From: Trichosporon coremiiforme
Lineage: Eukaryota; Basidiomycota; Tremellomycetes; Trichosporonales; Trichosporonaceae
Length of the DNA: 64,000 bases
Direction: 5' to 3'
NCBI GenBank assembly: GCA_039545355.1
Contig: BCJJ01000018.1
Location: 682,001 to 746,000, forward strand
How positions within the stretch are numbered: position 1 is the first letter of the stretch; the number at the start of each line of letters is the position of its first letter. Below, piece by piece: positions 31,856-42,887 of this stretch. A model generated the notes under the pieces. That model saw only the letters and a program-made list of their open reading frames with translations, did not search any database and was not told the DNA's origin. Position numbers and translations under genes: made by a program.

Positions 31856-34800
31856 TCAGTACAGCGCCTTGTACGCATCGGCCATCTGGACGAGCAGATC
31901 CGCCTCGCGCAGCTGCCAGTCCTGGTCAATCTCGCGCTGCACCTTGCGCATCTTGTCCGGAATCACGCGTTTCACCTGCACGGCCAGGGCTGCACTGACC
32001 GGTTTGTGATCCGACACATTCGCCTCGTACCGTCTGTAACTGAGGGCGTTGATACGCGGCGAGCTCGTGAACAGGATCCGGTCGCACCAGGCGGGGATGC
32101 GCTTCTTCTCGCTGCTGTCGTACTCGTCCGTGCCCGGGTCGTACTTGTACGTGGGGTGGAACTCGATGGGGGCCTCGGAAAAGTAGCGCAGCCGGAAGGC
32201 GTGGTTTGACTTCATCTCCTTGCGTAGCTGGTCGTGCTCGAGCAGACTGCCTAGGTCGCCACGCGTAAGCGCGCCGATGACGACGTCCCGCCGCTGGTCG
32301 ATGCGGTAGTTCAGGTCCCCGTTTAGAATGACGAACTCGTGGTCCAGAATCCCGCTGCCGTCGCCGCCGTGTACGTATGGCAGCTTGTCGGCCGGCGGGA
32401 AAACGGCCTTGTCGTCCATGATTGCGGCTACGTCGGCGTTGCGCGCCGCCTTGTGCCGCTGTCCGGCGGCCAGGTGCACGTTGATGAAGCAGATCGACGT
32501 GTCGTCCAGCACCATGCGCGCCACCAGCGCACCCTTGTTGCCGTACATGCCGCCGATACCGCGCTTCACCGTCGACACGGACACGTCTCGCAGCGAATCG
32601 CGCAGCTCCGTCTTCACAAACATGACTGCGAAGAGACCCACGAGCTGCTCCGAGTGGACCTTCGTGTACGGACCGAGGTTCTTGCGCACTTCGAGCGAGA
32701 GCTTGTCCGCCCACGCCTGGTACACGCCAGATACGCGGTCGCTGCCTCCCTTTCCAAACAGAAGGGTTTCTGTCGTCAGCTTGTCACTACTCTCTTTCGT
32801 CAGCTGTACTCACTCGCAGTCAGCTTCTTGTCCGTCAGGGGAATGACCTCCTGGAAGCCGAACACAATGATGTCGGGGCTCTCGACGGACGTCAGCAGCT
32901 CAGGAAGGAAGCTCGAGTTGGGGCCGCCGACGAGGTCGGTCGGCTTGGCGCTGTCGATGTTCCACGAGCAGACGAGGATGCGCACCTCCCGGAAGTCGCA
33001 GTACTGCTCTTGGCGCGCGACCATCTGGCAGTCAATCCAGTCGATGGCGAGCAGGCCATCCCACGCATGCAGTGTGTCGCGGCTGCACGACCATGCCATG
33101 AACCGTCGCGTTGCCTCAATGCTGTACGGGTCCACGACTAGCGTATGCACTGGCTGGTCGCCGTGGGCGACCCAGATGTTCGTCGTAACCCACGGCATCT
33201 CGTCCAGCTTCCAGGCGTGAATTTCGCCTCGTCGGTTGCCGGCCCACAGGCGCTCGCCGACACCCTCGAGCGAAAGGATATCCGTGCTCGAAACCTTCAA
33301 CACGCGGACACACTGCAGCTGCCCGTCACTGATCGTCCAGAGGGACACGAAACCGCCCTCGTGACCGATGTATGTGATCGAGGGGTCAAGAGGCATGACC
33401 GTCGCGGAGGTCGCCGAGCCCGTCCATTCCGTCGTCAGCGCCATGAGCGGCGGCGGCGCCGTGCCCGGGTAAGTGATGTCCCAGACGCGGACCGTAGGGC
33501 CACGGGCTGTCGCACTGTTGGTCGTCGAACGCACGGCAGGCGCAGTGGCGGCCCACAGCTGTCCGCGGATCATCTTGACGAACGTCGGCTTCTCGGTGAT
33601 GCGGAGGTTGCGCACCATCCTGACGCCACCCTCATCCTCCTCCCCGTCCGTCGTAGGCACCTCCCAGACATTTAGCTTGCCAAACTCGTCGAGCGTAACC
33701 ATGTTGCGTCCGCTGCGCATGATATGCGTGACAGCCGCAGAGTGCACGCCGGGGTGTGTTGCCGTGATCTCGCCCGTTCTGATGTCGAGCTCCCAAATGT
33801 GCCCATCCCGGTTTCCGCACCAGAGGTAGCGACCCTCGTGGGTATTGTTCGTGGACGGACGGAAGGACAGCGATGTCACACGCGGTTCCTTCACTTTGCT
33901 GTCCAGACCCATGTGCTTCGGGTCGAAATCCAGGATGGGCCCTTCGGGGAGGTGCGAGTCGTACACTTTGACATGGTGGTGCGCGACTACCACGAACCGG
34001 CCATACACCGTGAACGCTGTTATCGAGTGGGCGGCCTTGATCTCGATGTCAGGCGAGAACTGCGGGGGTCGCCGGTTGGCCTGAGAGCCATCGGGGTGTT
34101 CTTCCAGCAGGCGCGCTGCCATCGATGTAAGTCCCGGTGTTACATTCGTGGCCCCATCTTCCTCGTCATCAGAGTCGAGGGAACCCATGATCGTGCCGCT
34201 ACGTTGCGGAGTCGAGATGGTGTCACGACGAGGCGGCGGGGCGTAGCCCGAACCACGCGAGCTGACAGTAGAGCTGCGGTGCAGTCCGGTCGACGCTGTA
34301 TCGCTGCGCTGGGGAGGCGGCGGCAGCACCCCTCGATCGGCGACCGACGACGCCCTAGATCGTGAGGCTGGCGACGGCGAGTGACCAGCAGATACGGTGT
34401 TCTGGCGTACAGGCAGAGGCGGCGCGCCCGCTGGCCGAGCACCGGCCACTGTCCTAGAGCGGGGGCGCTGCGGCACGGTCTCCGGCGGAGGAGGGCTTTT
34501 CGGCGTGGGAGCTGCCGGCTTGTTGCCCGGCAGAGGAGGTCGACTAGTCGGCTTTGCCGAGTCAGTAGGTAGATCTGGCGATGGCCCCATTGTGCTCGAT
34601 CGTTGTGGTAACGGCGGGGGAGCCACAGAGGCCGCACCGTCCCCCACGTTCCCCGTTGGTCGGCGAACCGGTAAAGGAGGTTTCGGAACGCTGCCTGCCT
34701 GAGAATCCCCCGATCCGACGGACGCTACCGAGGCCGAGGACTTCTTCGGTGGTGGCGGAGGGGGTCGATGTGTGTGCGGCACTGGCGTGGGCTCGAGTAT

Positions 34801-36106
34801 GACAGACTCATCTCTCTGAACAGCACTCTTCGGAGGTGGCGGAGGTGGTCGGTGAGCGTGCGGGGTCGGGTCAAGTTGAACGGGCTCGTCAATCTCGACT
34901 GGAGACTCGGAACGCATCAGGACCGGCGACTGGACTGGGGAGGTAGTGAATGTGCGATTTCCAGGTGCAAGGCTAGCAGGCGAAGCAGAACGCTTCATTC
35001 CTGACGGCGAAGCTGATCGAGAAATGGGAGGAGGCGGTGGAGGACCGCGATCAGGCTTGTCTGCACTTAAAGTCCCACTCGCGACAGGCTGCGGTCGCGA
35101 TGCTGGGGTTGGCGGCTCCGTCACCGATGGGGGAGGAGCGACAAAGGACGATGGCGGGTGCGGGCTTCCCGGCTTCTCCTTCTTCAAAGGAGGCAGCAGA
35201 GTTGGAGCCTGAACATGGACAGAGGGTGCCGGTGAAGTCCTCGCAGAGCTAGATCTCGTGCTAGGAGTGTCTTGAGGCTTACTGACGGAAAGATTCCCTG
35301 ATGGCGATGGCGCCGCGGCAGCAGTTCCTTTCGCGAATCGCTCACGGATTGCTGCAAAGGACCGGGGTGCTTCGCCAGCATCGCCAGGCGAGCCAGCAGA
35401 GGGAGGACCTGGTGCCAGCGCAGGAGAGTTCTCTACGTTTAGAGGTGGGCCTGGTTCCGGTGACGCCACGACTCTGGGAGGCGGGCTCGGTTGACAAAGT
35501 GGAGACCGAGGTCTGGAGTACCTCTCGTATATCGGTGTAGGTGACAAAACTGGCGACAGACTCTGTGCCGGTGCCTTCGGAGATGCCGACAGAGAGGAGC
35601 CAGATGGTTTCGGAGGCCGCGGCGGCGGAACTTTGGTTGCCGATCCTGCAGTAGGGATGTTTACGGGGGTTCCGACAGCAGTGACCACTGTCGTCTCGTC
35701 AACAGGTGGAGGCTTGGACGCAGGTTTGGGCGGAGGCTTCGGCTTCGCCTTGATGGGCTGCGGGACTTTGACGATCAGATTCGGGTTGACAATCGGCACC
35801 TGCTCTTGTCAGTCATCCAAGCACTGCGGTAAAGGGAAGGCGACGTACGCTCTCATCTCGTGGGGCTGGGTCGACTGGCGGGACATCAACGAGGGAAGGA
35901 TTTGTTGAGGCGGGCGCCGAGTGAGTCGCCTCTGCAGCATGACCTGCTGGTGCTGGTGGCCGCGGTGACACCGGCCGCGACTTGCTCACATAGTCGCGGG
36001 TGTCGTGGGCCAAAGTTTCAAACTTGCTGCGGAGAGCCGAGATGGAGACGTGATGGTGGTGGTGGTGGTCTGAGGGGCTGCCCGGCTCCTTGTCGGGACT
36101 GGCCAT
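31856..36106 (-). CDS. Type II inositol polyphosphate 5-phosphatase with a WD40-like domain
   Basis: Exons are 36106-35849, 35799-32814 and 32769-31856, with introns of 49 and 44 nt; the product is 1385 aa. Residues 10-30 contain six consecutive His (SDHHHHHHVS). Residues 87-650 are low-complexity, Pro/Ser-rich, with many PPPPP and PxxP runs. About 700-1005 is a WD40-like propeller (GRYLWCGNRDGHIWELDIRTG, GERLWAGNRRGEIHAWKLDE, FMAWSCSRDTLHAWDG). The catalytic domain (about 1024-1345) has SWNID, VFGFQEV, GNKGALV, NGDLNYRI, PAWCDRILF and SDHKPV, so all key residues are present. It should remove the 5-phosphate from PI(4,5)P2 and soluble inositol phosphates at membranes. This domain order is known from plant and fungal 5-PTases. 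The Pro-rich region could recruit SH3 proteins at endocytic sites. Confidence 0.94.
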
Positions 36107-36605
36107 GGTATATCAACTCCTGGCTGGTGTAGCCAAGAGCCCGGGGGGTATGGGTGCCGATGCAGCAAATGTCGGGTGAAGAGAGTTTGAGTATGATCAA
36201 GAACAGAAGGTGAGGGTGAGATGACGGTGCTGGCTGGCTGGCGGCTGCGGCTTAGAGGTACCCCGCGTCGACGCAGTGCGGGGTAGCGGATACGTAAGAC
36301 GGCGCGTTGGCGAGAGGGTCAGTCGTCACTCGCGATCACCACATGGCGGTGTCCTGGATCTGCTTCAAGATCCTGACGGAGGTTTGGGGTGCTGAATGCC
36401 GAGTTGTGCAATGCGCCGACTGGCGGACTCGGTTAATGCGATGTGCTCCGAAATTTGCTGTGCAGGTAGTAAGTAGCTGCTGTGGGCCGAATGCAGGCGC
36501 GCAGTGAAGTGAGGGTTGAGCACATGTCTGGGGGTCGCAGTTACCAGTTGGGTACCCTGTGTGGACCCTCGATCCTCAAGGAGGGGGGGATTGAAGCGAT
36601 CGATC

Positions 36606-36655
36606 GCGCAGGCAGGCAGGCTGGCTGGCTGGCTGCAGGCTGACTGACTGACAGA
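36606..36655. repeat. Block of GGCA, GGCT and GACT tetranucleotides
   Basis: The sequence runs through CAGG, CTGG and GACT units in turn (about three copies each). It is the reverse complement of much of the right-hand end of the block at 36811-36920. Confidence 0.75.
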
Positions 36656-36808
36656 CCTCCACCGAGAATTAGCTTTGGGCTGGTTGGATGCTCGCGAGCT
36701 CATAGGACTGGCGACATGAACCAATGACGAGATGTTATGTGCCCCTCCCAATTAACGTCATAGATCCTCGACCCCTCAGCCAAGCACATGCTTGCAGTAG
36801 CCCTCACA

Positions 36809-36810
<2 letters not shown>

Positions 36811-36897
<87 letters not shown>

Positions 36898-36915
36898 TGC
36901 CTGCCTGCCTGCCCA
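36811..36915. repeat. (GCCA)n microsatellite followed by (CTGC)n
   Basis: About 21 uninterrupted GCCA units are followed by about four CTGC units and a short CCAG tail. The tract lies 380-480 bp upstream of the CCCH/SMR gene. Length variation between strains would be expected. Confidence 0.93.
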
Positions 36916-37290
36916 GCCAGTGTGACCTCTGAGCCTGGCGAACCGTAGACTCGTCCAGCAACTGCCGCTACCACCCCCCATCCTTCTGTCACCCCCTTCC
37001 TCGTCCTCACCATCTTCCCCGTCCCCCCTCTCCGAATCGCCACTGCCAAACGTCAAGGTCTTTGTCCGTGCATGTGGCCGCTCCCACGTCCGTCGGCAGC
37101 GCCTCATTCACACCGTACATCGTACACGTAGACCGCCACCCACTCTCCCACCCCCTTCCTCCGACTCTTACAGCTGAATCAACACACCAGCCTCGTTTCC
37201 CCCGCTGTCGGCATACTCGTTCGCTTTCACACTTATCCAACCTCGCCCTTGCAATTCCTCCCCTCGCATCAGCCACACTCGTGATTCACG

Positions 37291-40244
37291 ATGGCATCCA
37301 AACCGGGCGGGGACCAGTCGGTCCTCGATACCAACCCACACCTAGCACACTATGTGTTCAAAATGTTGGTCACCAGTCTCGCTACCCGTAACGCGAGTGG
37401 CCAACACCCTCTGAGCGTTTCATCTTCTGGCGAATCCGATTCCGACGACGACGACGATCACCACCACATCGACGGTCACTCTGAGCACAACGAGACCGCG
37501 AGCTCGGCCGACGAGGATGGCCAGCCCAAAGCACCCCGGTCCAACACCAGCTCGAACGGAAACCGCACCACGGGTCCCACTCGCGAAGAGAAAGAAGACA
37601 TCGTCCGCAAGATCATTGAGCTCCTCGACAACGAGCAAGAGGAAGACGTGAAGGACTTGCTGCGTAGCCCTATGGGAGACCTCGGAAAGGTAAGCACACG
37701 TCCCGGAACTCCCTATTGTTCCAAGAGGGCCGAAACTGACTTCCAGGACGAGACGATCATGGACCAGGTCTGCCTCGACTGCATGCACCGTCATAGAGGT
37801 ACGTTGTTGTTCTTTGACGATGCCGAGCTGATATCAGATGACCTGAGTGGTGTGCCTTATCAGGCAGGGGCTTTCACACCCACCCGTATACGCCGGCCTT
37901 ACACGCCCACAGGTGTAGGCACACTCCGCGTTCGCACCCCTCTCGCACGTCCGCACTCCCCTGCGGGCTCAGGAGCCGTGACCCCGACCTCGACGCATGG
38001 CCCGTCGGCTTTGGGTCGCGTCGACTCGTCCAACAGCGCTCCGGTTTCTCCCTCTACCTCCCCCCGTCAAGCTCTCAACGTGAAGGCGGCCACGTTCAAC
38101 CCGACTGGAGGTCCGGCGACTCGCAACCTGAGCAATGTCACTATTGGGTTCACCCCCAGTGCCGACCCGTGGCGCGATGCGGAGCCGACCTCGAGGTCTG
38201 CGAGCCCGTACGCTTTTGGTGCCGGCCAAAGCATGGTGCGCACCGGGTCGGGCCGTGTCATGGCAGCGCCGATTATCAGCGACCCGTCCAGCCCCTTCCA
38301 CTCTCCCCTCGGCACCCCAACTCGCACGCACGCCAAGTTGGCTGGTGACATGTTCGCGTCGCCTGCGATGACGGCTCGTCCGGCCAGCCGGGGTGTTGTC
38401 CCCGACGAGGAGGACGACGAGGAGTTCTCTCCTTTCGGTTCCGGTCTCCCCAAGCTGCACCACCAACACGAATCGGGTCTCAACTCGCATGCCAAGCCGT
38501 TCGAGCCGACGTTCGGTGGCGCCAACCACGACTTCCATCCTACCGGCAGTCCACTGGCCACGCCGTACGGCTCCCAGGCGTCTACGTCTTACGAGTCCAA
38601 GTCGTCGGCGGACGCAGAGGAGGACCCGAACGCGCCCCCCTCTGGCATGACGCCTCTGGATGTCTTGTCGTCCGTGTTCTCGACTGTCCCTCGTGTGCAA
38701 CTCGAGGACGCGCTGCACCGCGCGGGTTACGACTTTGAGGCGGCAATGGCCATGCTCGTGGCGCAGTACGCTCACCCACGCTCGGGTGCCTCGACGCCCC
38801 AGCGCATCAACTCGCCCCGACCTCTGATCGGTATTGATGGACGAGGCGGCCCTCAGCATGCTCCCGGTCCTGGGTACTTCCAGCAGGGAGGTCGTGGCTT
38901 GGGTGGCAACGTGAACTCGGGCATGGGAGGACCCCGTAGCGCAGGCCCGACCCGGATGTGTCGGTACTTCCTTAACGGAGAATGCCGTCGTTCGGACTGC
39001 AGGTTTAGGTTTGTTTACACCATTGTCATTTGATCACTGACCCCTCGCAGTCACGACCTGGACCGTGCGCTGTGTCGCTTCTGGTTGCGGGGCCACTGCG
39101 CCAAGGGCCCGAGCTGCGAGTGAGTTTGCTAATCTCGGTCATTCACTGACCCGTGCTCAGGTTCATGCACAACCTTCCGAACAACATGGACCCGAATCAG
39201 CTGAACTCGTCCATGGGTCGTATGAACCTTGACTCGCCCGGTGGTTCGATTCCCGGAACGCCTCCGATCCAAGGTCACTACGGTGCCAACCACGGCGGTG
39301 GTGGCGGCGATGACTTCCCGGACCTGCTTGCCGCACGTCTGAACCGTCACGTTGGACGCTTCGATCCCGCCCGTAACCGCTTCGCCAATGCGGTGAAGCG
39401 CCCGGCCCCTGCCCCGCCACCTGCTGGCGTCATCCATGTCACTGGAGCCCAGCCCCGCATGGTGCCCGGCCAAGGCCAGGGCCCTCTCGGCGGGGACAGG
39501 ACCCCCAACAGCAACGCGCCGGCGGCACCTGTGCCCGTCGTGCCGCGCCCCTCGAACCGTGTCAAGTTGCACGCGCCTACGCTCCTCCCGACGCTGGCGA
39601 CTGGCTCGGCCGCGAACGAGCAGTACATGACCGCCCGCGCGGCGTCGATCCGCCTGGGCCACGCGCGCAACGCGTGCTTAGCGCGTGCGGCCGACGCCTT
39701 CCGCCGAGGCGACGGTGCGGCGGCGAAGCGCTTCTCGCGCGAGGGCAAGGCACTGAACGAGAAGATGCTGCACGAGGCGGCCGAGGCGGCGAACGCCTTG
39801 GTCAAGGACCGCATGCACGATGCGCAGCGCGCTGTGCGGGAGCGGGACCCGTTGTGGTCGGACGACCCGCGCGACCGCTCCGAGCGAGGCAAGGAGTGCG
39901 GCTCCGGACTCGGCGTCATTCTCGGCGTAGCTTCGGCCGGCAAGGTGCCGGGCGGCGAGCGTCTGTCGTCCGAGGAACGTACCGAGTGCCTCCTGGACCT
40001 GCACACGCTGCACGGCTCGGAGGGCGCCGAGCTCGCGAGCCACTTCCTCGCTGAGCTCGAGCGCGAGCACTACCGGGGTCTCGCGTACATCGTTGTCGGG
40101 GAGGAGAAGCACGTGGGGCAGCAGAATCCCGCCCGCGGCGCGAGCAAGGTGCGCCTGTCGAACAGCGTCAAGCAGTTCCTCGCCGAGTGGGGATACGCGT
40201 GGAGCGAGAACGCGGGCGTGTTATGCGTCGACCCGTGCCGATAG
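37291..40244 (+). CDS. CCCH zinc-finger, CUE-like, DUF1771 and SMR domain protein
   Basis: Exons are 37291-37689, 37747-37798, 37838-39008, 39051-39119 and 39161-40244, with introns of 57, 39, 42 and 41 nt; the product is 924 aa. The order is: a helical N-terminus with an acidic His/Asp patch; a long Ser/Pro/Thr-rich part; a CUE/UBA-like helix bundle (about 421-462: LDVLSSVF, VQLEDALHRAGYDFEAAMAML); two CCCH fingers (about 524 and 545: C-x7-C-x4-C-x3-H and C-x7-C-x5-C-x3-H); DUF1771 (about 718-785); and SMR (about 840-924: LDLHTLHGSEG, TACIVVGEEKH-like). It fits a fungal mRNA-associated protein with ubiquitin binding, possibly in RNA quality control. The first two introns are stop-free multiples of three, so splicing there cannot be proved from the frame. 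Confidence 0.9.
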
Positions 40245-40680
40245 TTTTAGAGTCAAAAATCAGTAGTTTTAGAGTCAGCAGTAACGGTATTAAAAGGGCA
40301 ACGCCGAGCCTGTACCACCAGCTTAACCATAGAGGGTGCTGCCCGGAAGTAAGAAGTCAAGAAGGAAAGTTAGAAGTCAATGCAGTAAAGTCCCAGTTCA
40401 TTCAGCGAAGCGAGTTTGAGCAGCGAACGTAGTAAGTACCAGAGTATGAGTGGGCGTATGCATGCGCAAGCATCACCAACACCGAAGGAAAGGATGCGCA
40501 AGTGGAGTGCGGGGCCCAACCCAGGCGGGTCAACGTGAGGCTTGGATTCGCCACTTTTTCACCCCTCCCACCTTACACTGAAGGCTTGCCCTCTCTCGCG
40601 GACCGGCGCCGGACATTGTTTTCTCATCATCCACGCCACCACCTTTCTATCCAACCAAATCTACATTAGGAATAATCAAA
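40245..40680. promoter_or_regulatory. TOM7 upstream region
   Basis: A 436-bp spacer. The last 130 bp before the TOM7 start are pyrimidine-rich (CACCCCTCCCACC, CCCTCTCTCGC). No other signal is claimed. Confidence 0.5.
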
Positions 40681-41557
40681 ATGGCCTTCTCCGACGAGAC
40701 CAAGGACCGCGTTAACGCTGCTATCGGGTGAGTTGTGAATGTCTCTTCTGGAAGCTGACGGACAGTGTTGCCAAGGTTAGTTTTCTCCGACCAGGCGAAA
40801 GAGCTCTTTTCGATGTCAAGGCATAGCGAAATGTGTCGGACGAGGGGGAAAGGAGAAGATGGAGGACGGAGAGACGCAGGTTGATCGCGGGGAGAGAAGT
40901 AGGAAGGACGGGGCGGGCGACAGACGAGAATCGACTGCGGCTTGGATGGTGGTATTCGACAAGCGGCGATCGACTTCTTCCGACTTCGTGCGGCGGCAAT
41001 GAGACTTTCAGTCGGCGTCCTTGCTGCCTTGGGACTGCTGCGTGGGAATTACCAGCGAGAAAGTGGCGGGAAGCATTGCTCAAACGATCCCTATCGATCA
41101 TCCTCGACTTCTGCACCTGCTGTTGCCGCAACCACTCGTTTCTCGATCTTTCCTCTGCGCCCATCAGTCCTGCTGTCACCTGTCCAGCGTTGCAGAGGAA
41201 GCGATGACGAAATGGTCGACTTGAGCCCCTCCTGTGCCCGCTCCGACTCTTCCCGTCGCTCCCCTTTCTCTGCCCTCTCCCGACATCTCCCCCTCCTGCA
41301 TTCTCGCAACGAACTACGTTTACCACGCAAGATAGCTAACCCCAGACCGCCATTACCGTCGGCTGGCTCCCGCTCATCATCTGGATCGGCTACTCCAACT
41401 CGAGCCCCCAGCCTTCGCTCATCAAGTGAGTCACACCAGGAGTATCCTGCGACAGCAGGTACTCCATCCACACAACCACTCCCACCAGCTAGGACCTCCT
41501 AGCTTTCATGCACTCGAGAAAGAAAGCTAACACACAGGCTCATCACTCCCCTCGCCT
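40681..41557 (+). CDS. TOM7: Mitochondrial import receptor subunit TOM7
   Basis: Exons are 40681-40727, 40766-40775, 41346-41425 and 41536-41557, with introns of 38, 570 and 110 nt; the product is 52 aa. The spliced protein reads VGWLPLIIWIGY for its single tail-anchor membrane segment, then PQPSLIKLITPLA, the diagnostic TOM7 ending. TOM7 is a small outer-membrane subunit that tunes assembly and disassembly of the TOM core around Tom40 and Tom22. Exon 2 is only 10 nt (codes Val-Ala-Lys plus one base), and its downstream intron, at 570 nt, is the longest found here. The tiny open frames inside that intron have no domain pattern. The model depends on two splices flanking the microexon; the frame closes exactly and the product has the family length. 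Confidence 0.9.
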
Positions 41558-41634
41558 AAGCACCTAAGCAGGAGGATATGTCGATGAAGGTGAGCTAGGA
41601 ACTCTGGCACAGCTGACGACAGTTTTGTCTGTAG

Positions 41635-41647
41635 CCCCCCCCCCCCC
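41635..41647. repeat. Run of 13 C
   Basis: Homopolymer of 13 C in the 3' flank of TOM7, between convergent genes. Confidence 0.95.
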
Positions 41648-41809
41648 AACCATCTATTGGAACCACTCCATCAAAAATGCACCTAGATTAGCACGGCGGT
41701 GTGTTGCACGGAAACACTGGGATATGAGATACATGTGTGGTATACTGATACAGGATTCGAATAGATCTAAGAGTGTTTAGGTCAAAAGTTCCGAAGGCGG
41801 AGACGAGCT

Positions 41810-42177
41810 TCAGATGAGAATGACGATGTCGTCGTCGCTGTCGTCGTCCTCATCCCCTTCCTTTTGGACCATGTCCACGTCGCCGCTCTTTGCGCTCGCA
41901 GCCGGGACAGAATCGGGAGCTGCAGGCTGGGACGGAGAGGTCTGGCTGTCAGCGACGGCGCGCAATGTGAAGAGCTCACCTGTCCCTGGCATCGCTTGGG
42001 GGACACGATCGGCCGGTCCTTCGTGTCTGGACCCGGTTGGGTGGGCTCGAGGATCGAGACGGGAATACCGTCAATGTGGGTCGGGAGGAGCTTGCGTTTC
42101 TGTCCCGTGCTTGAGAGGGTTTGGGTGAGCGTGGTCTGTCCCGCGGGGGTCGTGTTCGAGGGTGTGGTGGTGGACAT
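41810..42177 (-). CDS. Small acidic protein ending in a SUMO-interacting-like motif
   Basis: Exons are 42177-41980 and 41942-minus-one (41941) to 41810, with a 38-nt intron (GTGAGC...GACAGCCAG); the product is 109 aa. The N-terminus is Thr/Ser/Pro-rich, followed by a conserved-looking core (GQKRKLLPTHIDGIPVSILEP). The last 25 residues are very acidic and end in DDDIVILI, an acidic stretch beside a hydrophobic V/I-x-V/I pattern, as in SUMO-interacting motifs. I do not recognise the family. The chosen Met starts MSTTTPSN; a Met 14 residues upstream is also in frame. Convergent with TOM7. The second acceptor AG is needed for the frame. Confidence 0.65.
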
Positions 42178-42887
42178 GGTGGTGGGCACAGCAAGCAGCG
42201 ACGGCAGAGCAGCGAGCAAGCCAGCGAGTAGGACAGCAAACAGGACAAGTACGAGTAGGACAAGGTACGGTTAAGAGGTTAGAGTGTGCAGGAATATGGG
42301 TAGGAGCACGAGTAGATGAGTTGTGGGAGTATGAGTTAGGAGTATGGGTATGTGTATGAGCTAAGAGGAAAACAGAAAACAGGCAATGATGAAGAGTGAC
42401 GGTGTGAACTGATCTTGCATTAAGATCACGCGCTTGGCACGCTCGTGGTCAGGCCGCAGTCTCTCCGTGTCCGTGCCCCAGTGCCCCTATGGTCGAGTGG
42501 GTCAGAAGACCTGGTCGTGCGACAGGGACTGAGTGACGACTCTTCAAAGTGACGAGTGCGTGTGAGTGTTTGGTTCTGTCTCACTTGCTAGGGAGGGTTC
42601 AGTGGCAACCTGTACTAACGACTCCGTCTCCGTCTCTGGTGGTGGCAACAAATACAAGATTCCAGCCATCGCCGCTGGTGTCTGCTCAGTAGAGGGCTGT
42701 CTTCATAAAGACTGAGCGTGCGTGAGAGAATTAGAGACCGGAGACGAGCCTCGTACACAAGCGCACACGATGCATGCGCGTTTTGATTAAGAGCTGCCTG
42801 TATGCTATGGGTCTATGCTGCTACCTCTCCACCTCACGCGCGGACTCCCGTCTCGCGCGTCCCGGCCGTCTTGCTGCGGAACCGCGC
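42178..42887. other. Spacer upstream of the small acidic protein
   Basis: It holds the promoter of the small gene and the 3' end of the LRR-hydrolase gene. TATG/GAGT-rich short repeats occur near 42280-42370. No gene or tRNA is supported. Confidence 0.5.

Larger units (their letters stand above)
36107..37290. promoter_or_regulatory. Divergent intergenic region rich in tetranucleotide repeats
   Basis: This 1.18-kb spacer lies between the 5-phosphatase and CCCH/SMR genes and must contain both promoters. It holds two tetranucleotide repeat blocks of opposite orientation. The last 200 bp before 37291 are pyrimidine-rich. Long Trp/Leu/Ala/Gly repeat frames read through the blocks are artefacts of the repeat. 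Confidence 0.6.

Noticed and set aside
36776..37049. Trp-Leu-Ala-Gly repeat proteins
   Set aside because: They arise from translating the (GCCA)n microsatellite; the same block is open in several frames on both strands.
40290..40350. Possible tRNA on the minus strand (GGTTAAGCTGGTGG-like)
   Set aside because: There is a D-arm-like string but no acceptor pairing or T-arm.
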